Shown here: in pieces, positions 33,701 to 38,003 of the stretch
Position numbering within the stretch: position 1 is the first letter of the stretch
Layout: each line of letters starts with the position of its first letter
DNA from: Actinomyces oris
GTDB lineage: Bacteria; Actinomycetota; Actinomycetes; Actinomycetales; Actinomycetaceae
Direction: 5' to 3'
Assembly (NCBI RefSeq): GCF_001929375.1
Contig: NZ_MSGO01000009.1
Span: 108,653-146,655 of the forward strand
DNA: 38,003 nt
Made by a program: the position numbers and the translations under genes
Notes under the pieces: model-generated
Database searches by the model: none
Told to the model about the DNA's origin: nothing
Seen by the model: only the letters and a program-made list of their open reading frames with translations

Positions 33701-34440
33701 ACGAGGTCCGGGACGGGGCGGGGGGCGGCCACGGCGTCGGCGCCCCAGGAGCTCAGGGCCTCCACGGCTCGGTCCTGGAGGCGAGCCGTGTCCATCTTGC
33801 GGGTCTGGGCCCTGCGCCCGGCGCTGGCCCGCCCCTGCGCGTCCCAGGTGCGCAGCAGCTGGGACGCGGGCCCCCAGATGGGGACATTGAGCCGGCGCCC
33901 CAGGTCGGCCAGGTCGTCGGCGCTGATGCCGAGCTCTCCGGCGCGCGCCAGGAGGTTGCGCAGCTCGGAGCGGAACGCCCGCGACCCGGTGGCCTCGGCG
34001 GGGAGCCCCGGCCAGGTGACGGTGCTGACCATGGAGGCCAGGACGGAGTCCTCCTCCGCACCGGCCAGAAGCACCGGGGGAGGCAGCGGGTCGGGCCGCC
34101 TGGTCAAGGAGGTCGTCAGGATCGTCAGGGCGAGGGCTGCGGGAGTGCGCACTCGGACGACGCCGTCGCCATGGCCCTCACGCAGCAGGTGGGCGGCCCG
34201 GCCACGCAGCCAGTCGGCCCGCGCCCGGGTGGGGGCCAGCAGGACGGCGTCGCGGCCGCCGGCGACGGCCTCGGCCAGCAGCCTCAGGGCCAGAGAGGTC
34301 TTACCGGTTCCGGGGGCCCCCAGGACGACGACGTTGGAGCCCCCGGCCACGCGGTCCAGGACCCGCTGCCCATCGGCGTCGGCCGCGGGCAGCTCGGCCG
34401 CCTCGGGGGGCGGAAGGAGACGGACGGGGTCCTGGGACAT
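30796..34440 (-). CDS. adnA: AdnA-like helicase-nuclease subunit with Fe-S nuclease domain
   Basis: This 1214-residue protein is the second AdnAB subunit. It has Walker A GAPGTGKT (41-48), a motif II VVVDDYQDCT that departs from the usual DExx, LGDPDVAVETFRGG, and a C-terminal PD-(D/E)XK nuclease with GSLVHAVAERA and VIDLKTGQ. Four cysteines (916, 1194, 1197 and 1203; one ahead of the nuclease core and CxxCx5C at the end) form the AddB-type iron-sulfur site. Two low-complexity inserts, a long proline/threonine/alanine linker mid-protein and an acidic one inside the nuclease domain, lengthen it beyond the roughly 1050 residues of mycobacterial AdnA. GGTGAG lies eight bases before the ATG at 34440. 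It is first in the operon and divergent from the DUF3107-type gene. Confidence 0.87.
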   Translation of the reverse strand: MSQDPVRLLPPPEAAELPAADADGQRVLDRVAGGSNVVVLGAPGTGKTSLALRLLAEAVAGGRDAVLLAPTRARADWLRGRAAHLLREGHGDGVVRVRTPAALALTILTTSLTRRPDPLPPPVLLAGAEEDSVLASMVSTVTWPGLPAEATGSRAFRSELRNLLARAGELGISADDLADLGRRLNVPIWGPASQLLRTWDAQGRASAGRRAQTRKMDTARLQDRAVEALSSWGADAVAAPRPVPDLVVVDDYQDCTAATARLLRALATPDPDGHRAQIVVLGDPDVAVETFRGGTPSLLVAAEDHSGLAATRLRLTTCYRGNPAIAAVISDQSARVPVTGTTAHRRTTLAPRSSARSSQRPSSGASDAECPQAAAGVEVILASSAWQEHAHVARALRLEHVHHGTSWSQMAVIVRSAADAETLARDLRRRGVPLASRTPAVLLRAEPAAAALLDIVRAAIRDQMGGRGEPPQRDAAINLLTSPLVGLTTMDLRRLRRRLRQAPPAATPHASAAEPGEPRTTAPTAGPAPDPNVGPTVDPAAGTGPRTGGDAALLALLADPEQASGFARSLDGQPLSTQAVRLLTAARILEALRGVIGQSPADAPRDVEALLWAAWNASERAEAWRATALLPSAGPVRSLLSEAAEHDLDVVTTLFKRAEVWAERHPGQDASSFLAELDAEVLPSDSVAPQGRRPEGVAVMTPAGCAGQEWELVVVVGLERDRWPDLRLRDSLTRTGLLVDAVTGRLTADTAAPGNGTGGSGAVAAARAQVRADERRMLIMALSRATRRLLLTATADAEHAPSPFLTEIAHSAGIALTDADGAPLLSPDTGDLTLRGLVGELRHAAICGNLETATDAERRRGRAAVDLLADLARHGVPGADPATWIGAAGPTSSAPLIAAGERIRVSPSDVEGLAACPLKWFLTRNGGSAPASDAQALGSLVHAVAERAQSEHLRGPALREAFEERLADLGYPATWQGGLAADRARAMIERLDAYLSDCDALGIRADVEQPVRADVDIPMSVLSPAVRQRAGLRIPTEGGDAVPVRISGRIDRLEHLDGLSGDTPEEPAGPIRNGAVRVIDLKTGQRVPKDVQRHPQLATYRLALSSQGLDVVGGALVLLGKEPPKRSGDGYVLAPSGAALDPSPAAPEPAQEPGDGEENSAADSSEEYWAEDLVAAAAVAGVGPQIEARTGEHCRTCRVKDSCPVQVEGRRVVS

Positions 34441-34684
34441 GGGACCATCTCACCACGGGCCACCGACAGGATCGTGCACCGTTAACGGATCGTCATCGGT
34501 CGTGAACCCGCCACCCGGGAGCGCCGACGGCGCCTGTTCCGCGTGGCGCGAAACGCCGCGGCTCCTGGGGCGCGCGAAGGGCCGGCGCAGCCGCAGCGCC
34601 CTAGGATCGAGGCAGGTTCACGCCCCTCTCCCCGATGGGGGCTATGCCGCTCAATACGGCACACAGACGATGCGAAGGAGCCCC

Positions 34685-34900
34685 ATGCAGGTCACGATCG
34701 GAATCAAGCACGCCAGCCGCGAGCTCTCCCTGGAGACCTCCGACTCTCAGGAGAAGGTGCTGGCCGCCGTGGCCGACGCCGAGACCAAGGCCGTCACCCT
34801 CACTGACGACAAGGGCCGCAAGGTCTTCGTACCGGCCGGCTCCCTGGCCTACGTCGAGCTCGGCGAGACCGAGCCCCGCCGGGTCGGCTTCGGTATCTGA
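34685..34900 (+). CDS. DUF3107-type small conserved protein
   Basis: This 71-residue protein, MQVTIGIKHASRELSLETSD onward, matches the short actinobacterial DUF3107 family (TB9.4-like in mycobacteria, as I recall). The sequence alternates short beta strands and one helix, ending RRVGFGI, and has no signal peptide or membrane segment. AAGGAG (34675-34680) supports the ATG at 34685. It is divergent from adnA; relatives are often found near the same helicase-nuclease genes, but no role is established. Confidence 0.86.
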   Translation: MQVTIGIKHASRELSLETSDSQEKVLAAVADAETKAVTLTDDKGRKVFVPAGSLAYVELGETEPRRVGFGI

Positions 34901-35056
34901 GTCTCTTCCCCACGACGAGCACGCACAGGGCCCGGGTCTGGCGGAGCGCAGCCACACCGTTCCGCTGCCGATCGGGGCCCTTGACGTTCTACTCAGCGTC
35001 CTGCGAGGAGGCTGAGAGTCTTTGAGCCGACACGGCAGGAAGGAGGACCGGTCAGC

Positions 35057-35653
35057 ATGAACCTGACGGAGCAATTCGCTCATATGGCGACGGGCGCGAT
35101 GTACGACGACCTGACGCCCGAGCTCATCGCAGCACGGATCGAGGCCGTCCAGGCCACCGATGCATATAACCGCTCCTATGGTCAGCCCGCCGAGGAACGC
35201 GAGGCCTTGCTGCGTCGGGTCGTGGGCTCGATGGGCCGCGAAGTCAACCTCGAGCCAACATTCCGGTGCGAGTTCGGACGCAATATCCACCTCGGCTCCC
35301 ATTTCTTTGCGAACTTCGACTGCGTCATGCTCGACGGCGCCCGGATCACCATCGGAGACAATGTGCTTCTGGGGCCCAAGGTCGGCCTGTACACCTCCAA
35401 CCACGCTCTGGATCCTCGTGAGCGCGCTGACGGCGCCTGCCGAGCGCGTCCGATCACGATCGGCGATGACGTCTGGGTCGGTGGCAACGTCACGGTCCTT
35501 CCTGGTGTGACCATTGGCTCGGGCAGTGTGGTCGGAGGAGGCAGCGTTGTCACCCGCAGCATTCCACCCGGTGTCATCGCTGCGGGCAACCCGGCGCGGG
35601 TGATTCGGGACGTGACCGGGGCCGATCGCACCGGCTACCGGCCGATCCACTGA
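35057..35653 (+). CDS. Sugar O-acetyltransferase (LacA/Maa/NodL family)
   Basis: This 198-residue enzyme transfers acetyl from acetyl-CoA to a sugar hydroxyl, as in maltose or galactoside acetyltransferases. An N-terminal helical segment (about 1-55) is followed by a left-handed beta-helix of hexapeptide repeats, seen in ITIGDNVLLGPKVGLYTSNH, ITIGDDVWVGGNVTVLPGV and TIGSGSVVGGGSVVT. The catalytic His116 sits in SNHALDP. GAGG lies about 11 bases before the ATG. It stands alone between the DUF3107-type gene and the sirtuin gene. The acceptor sugar cannot be told from sequence. Confidence 0.92.
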   Translation: MNLTEQFAHMATGAMYDDLTPELIAARIEAVQATDAYNRSYGQPAEEREALLRRVVGSMGREVNLEPTFRCEFGRNIHLGSHFFANFDCVMLDGARITIGDNVLLGPKVGLYTSNHALDPRERADGACRARPITIGDDVWVGGNVTVLPGVTIGSGSVVGGGSVVTRSIPPGVIAAGNPARVIRDVTGADRTGYRPIH

Positions 35654-35708
35654 GTCCTAGCCCGACGTCGTCACCTCATACACCTAGCCCGGCGTTAGGG
35701 TGGAGTGC

Positions 35709-36452
35709 ATGGATCACCAGGACAGCCAGTGGGGCCTGCTCGCTCAGTGGATCGAAGAGTCCAGACGCATCGTCTTCTTCGGCGGTGCCGGGGTCTCGAC
35801 CGAGTCGGGGATCCCCGACTTCCGGGGTGCCAAGGGCTTCTACCACCAGGACCGGGAGATCCCTCTGGATCAGGTCCTGTCCATCGACTTCTTCACCGTG
35901 CACCCGCAGGCCTACTGGGAGTGGTTCGCCCAGGAGAACGCCCGCGAGGGCGTGGCCCCCAACGCGGCGCACAGGTTCATGGCCGACCTCGAGCGGGCCG
36001 GGAAGCTGTCGGCCGTGGTCACGCAGAACATTGACGGTCTCCACCAGCGGGCCGGCTCCGAGCGGGTCCTCGAGCTGCACGGCAACTGGTCACGCCTGAC
36101 CTGCACCGGCTGCGGCGAGCACTTCACCCTGGACGACGTCGACGGCGCCCGCTCCGGCGAGGTCCCCCACTGCCGTGAGTGCTCCTCGGTGCTGCGCCCC
36201 GACATCGTGTTCTACGGCGAGATGCTGGACAGCGACGTCATGGAGGGGGCCGTGCGGGCCATCTCGGAGGCGGATCTGCTGATCGTGGCCGGAACGAGCC
36301 TGGTCGTCTACCCGGCAGCGGGCCTCATCGACTACTACGCCGGTGAGCGCCTGGTCCTCATGAACGCGACTCCCACACCGTACGACTCCCGCGCCGACCT
36401 CATCATCCGGGAGCCGGTCGGCCAGGTCTTCCAGGAGCTGGAGCGTGCGTAA
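35709..36452 (+). CDS. NAD-dependent protein deacylase (sirtuin)
   Basis: Sirtuins remove acetyl or other acyl groups from lysines using NAD. The 247-residue protein has every core motif: GAGVSTESGIPDFRG (26-40), TQNIDGLHQ (105-113), catalytic His124 in ELHGNW, a four-cysteine zinc site (Cys132, 135, 155, 158), and GTSLVVYPAAGL in the NAD-binding fold. It lacks the extra Tyr/Arg pair that marks class III desuccinylases, as far as I can see. I chose the ATG at 35709, with AGGG eight bases upstream; a GTG at 35700 would add three residues. The preceding gene is a sugar, not a protein, acetyltransferase, so a functional pair is unlikely. Confidence 0.94.
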   Translation: MDHQDSQWGLLAQWIEESRRIVFFGGAGVSTESGIPDFRGAKGFYHQDREIPLDQVLSIDFFTVHPQAYWEWFAQENAREGVAPNAAHRFMADLERAGKLSAVVTQNIDGLHQRAGSERVLELHGNWSRLTCTGCGEHFTLDDVDGARSGEVPHCRECSSVLRPDIVFYGEMLDSDVMEGAVRAISEADLLIVAGTSLVVYPAAGLIDYYAGERLVLMNATPTPYDSRADLIIREPVGQVFQELERA

Positions 36453-36462
36453 AGGCGCTCCT

Positions 36463-36500
36463 GGTTTCGGCCCCACACGGCACGGTATGGGGCCGAAACC
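36463..36500. terminator. 12-bp hairpin between convergent sirtuin and TPR genes
   Basis: GGTTTCGGCCCC (36463-36474) pairs perfectly with GGGGCCGAAACC (36489-36500) around 14 bases. It starts 11 bases after the sirtuin stop and ends 14 bases from the TPR gene stop, so it probably serves both. No T-tract. Confidence 0.65.
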
Positions 36501-36513
36501 AACGGGTACCCGG

Positions 36514-38003
36514 TCAGGACGGGGAGGTTGGCGAGCCATTCCCGGATTCTTCCCAGAGGCTCCTCTCTTTCTGGAACCATGCACACAGGTCCGTGATCCC
36601 TTGGGGGCAGTCGTCAGTGCGTGAGGCTTTCGACATCAGGACCTCGATCAGGGTCCGGTCCCCGGGATCGGCCTTCTCATAGGAGGATCGCAGCAGGTCA
36701 CGGGCTTGGTCGGGCTGTTCGGCGACGGCTGCATGGAGGGAGGCCGCCACGCCGCCGTGGATGGACTTCTCCTCCAGGCGGGGACGCAGGCCAGGAACCA
36801 TCCGCATGGCCCGCCAGTGACCGGCCTCCAGGAGCTCCTTGAGGGCATCCTCCGCATCCTCATCGCTGGCGAGGACTGCATAGGCGATATCGGCATCCGA
36901 TAGTTCAGCGAGCTCGAGAGCTCTGCGGAGCTCGGTGAAGACCTCCTCAGGAAGACTCGCTTCCAGCACCTCCAGAACAAGGGATCTGATCTCGGGGTCA
37001 CTCAGAGTCCGGGAGTCCTCTTCAGCGTCACCGGGTTGATCAGTGCCTGAAGCGCTGTCTTCATCGTGCTCGCGAAGTTGCGCGCGCAGGAAGGATGCAC
37101 CCCGACCGCTCGAGTGTGCGGAACACCAGGCAACCGCCAGATTCTGTGCATGATCACGATTGTTCAGTGATGCGACAACGGAGTCCACTCCTTCCACCAT
37201 CACGGCATCAACAAGGAAGAGCAGCCTGGCGATGGCAGGTGCATCAACATAGCGCTCCGCCCCCGTCGCAAGAGCGTCTCGGTCCGACTCTGACGGAGAA
37301 GCCCAGCCGTTCTTGAGATGAGAAGCCTGCTCCTTCAGATCACGGCAACGCAGCCAATCATTAATTCTGCTGCGAACTGACTCATCAATGGTGGCGGTCG
37401 CCCAAGCGGGGAGGTCCAGATCATCACACCCGGCTTCAGCGAGGGCCTGCACCACCATTCGCCGCGTTGGCCCCAGGAACGCTGGATCGTCCGGTTGATC
37501 TACCTCGTGGGCAGCTTCCTTCAGATCCTCCTCCTGCCCCTCGTCGCGCCACTCCGCCCTGGCGAGCAGCAGCCGAGATCGGATTGCGGGAGAGAAGCGA
37601 TCGAAACCTTCAGTAAAGACGTTGAGAGCCTCCTCGTACTGTCCTTCCTTAGACAGGATGTAGGCCAGGTTGTTCAATGACCTCGCCAGGTCGGGGGTGT
37701 AGGCCGCCGGAGAGGCCAGCGCCAGATCCCGATACAGACCCACAGCCTCCTGGTCCACCTCCAGAGCCTCACCCGAACGCCCCAACCCCGACAAAATGGT
37801 GGCCAGGTTGCCCAACGACATCGCCAGGTCGGGGGTGTAGGCCGCCGGAGAGTCCTGCGCCAGCTTCCGGTACAGACCCACGGCATCCTGGGACGCCTCA
37901 AGAGCCTCACCCAAGCGCCCCAATCCCGACAAAAAGGCGGCCAGGTTGCCCAACGACATCGCCAGTTTGGGCGTGTATACCTTCGGCGTCACCTCTGCCA
38001 ATT
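36514..38003 (-). CDS. TPR-repeat protein, 5' end beyond the window
   Basis: The reading frame is still open at the right edge, so the N-terminal part is missing; at least 495 residues are visible. It begins with three 46-residue TPR-like units of the form TPDLAMSLGNLA, LSGLGR, GEALE, AVGLYR, LA, SPAAY, which place two antiparallel helices per unit, then a fourth degenerate unit. The remainder is helical and acidic, with alanine/leucine repeats and no domain that I recognise. The stop at 36514 is clear. Similar 46-residue TPR arrays occur in large actinobacterial signalling or NTPase-type proteins, so a nucleotide-binding or protease-like domain may lie outside; this is inference. Confidence 0.75.
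   Translation of the reverse strand, partial: LAEVTPKVYTPKLAMSLGNLAAFLSGLGRLGEALEASQDAVGLYRKLAQDSPAAYTPDLAMSLGNLATILSGLGRSGEALEVDQEAVGLYRDLALASPAAYTPDLARSLNNLAYILSKEGQYEEALNVFTEGFDRFSPAIRSRLLLARAEWRDEGQEEDLKEAAHEVDQPDDPAFLGPTRRMVVQALAEAGCDDLDLPAWATATIDESVRSRINDWLRCRDLKEQASHLKNGWASPSESDRDALATGAERYVDAPAIARLLFLVDAVMVEGVDSVVASLNNRDHAQNLAVAWCSAHSSGRGASFLRAQLREHDEDSASGTDQPGDAEEDSRTLSDPEIRSLVLEVLEASLPEEVFTELRRALELAELSDADIAYAVLASDEDAEDALKELLEAGHWRAMRMVPGLRPRLEEKSIHGGVAASLHAAVAEQPDQARDLLRSSYEKADPGDRTLIEVLMSKASRTDDCPQGITDLCAWFQKERSLWEESGNGSPTSPS
37687..38003. repeat. Tandem 138-bp units inside the TPR gene
   Basis: Equivalent positions at 37687, 37825 and 37963 are exactly 138 bases (46 codons) apart. 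The units at 37687 and 37825 are nearly identical in DNA as well as protein, showing recent duplication or gene conversion. The array continues to the window edge, so the copy number is unknown. Confidence 0.75.

Noticed and set aside
35057-36452. Acetyltransferase and sirtuin as a protein acetylation/deacetylation pair
   Set aside because: The acetyltransferase is a hexapeptide-repeat sugar enzyme, not a GNAT lysine acetyltransferase, and the genes are separated by 55 bases without coupling.
37687-38003. CRISPR-like array at the right edge
   Set aside because: The 138-bp periodicity is coding, in frame, and translates into TPR helices; there are no short repeats with unique spacers.

Overview
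The window looks like chromosomal DNA of a high-GC actinobacterium, most likely an oral-type Actinomyces or close relative. This is inferred from strong G/C third-position bias, the AdnA/AdnB recombination pair beside a DUF3107-type gene, a DasR-like GntR regulator with dre-like operators, a compact actinobacterial tad (Flp pilus) locus, and a continuous prfB without the programmed frameshift. No tRNA, rRNA, CRISPR array, transposase or phage gene was seen.

Layout. 1-2.7 kb: aminopeptidase N. 2.8-6.2 kb: a complete sugar phosphotransferase module, with EIIC leftward and a GntR/UTRA regulator, EIIB and EIIA rightward. Dre-like operators lie in front of both EIIC and EIIB, so the regulator probably controls the whole set; N-acetylglucosamine is the leading substrate guess, glucose the alternative. 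6.3-8.5 kb: 4-alpha-glucanotransferase (MalQ). 9.0-12.2 kb: a second, unpartnered EIIB, then ptsI (Enzyme I) translationally coupled to a TesB-type acyl-CoA thioesterase.

12.3-14.7 kb is the least conserved-looking part. It holds a hydrolase gene broken by an internal deletion, an unusual inverted repeat whose two sub-blocks are swapped between the arms, an M23-type metallopeptidase without a signal peptide, and a secreted I36-type (metalloprotease inhibitor-like) protein, in visibly more A/T-rich DNA. 14.7-20.8 kb: the ABC-F translation factor EttA, a DNA alkyl-transfer repair protein whose 3' end overlaps a convergent CPBP membrane protease gene, release factor 2, a LysR regulator and a divergent small membrane protein that appears to have a leaderless mRNA.

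20.8-25.9 kb: a leftward tad operon (TadA, TadB, TadC, a small pilin-like protein, two TadE-like proteins and a TadE/G-like protein) with mostly overlapping or closely spaced genes. 26-34.4 kb: an APH-fold phosphotransferase-like protein that seems to lack key kinase residues, and adnB-adnA, the two-subunit helicase-nuclease that resects double-strand breaks. 34.7-36.5 kb: a DUF3107-type small protein, a sugar O-acetyltransferase and a sirtuin. The window ends inside a TPR-repeat protein whose N-terminal part lies outside.

Most genes are housekeeping or widely conserved. The places most worth a second look are the swapped-arm inverted repeat at 12.85-12.95 kb, the M23/I36 pair, the putative pseudokinase, the noncanonical pilin in the tad locus and the near-identical TPR units at the right edge.
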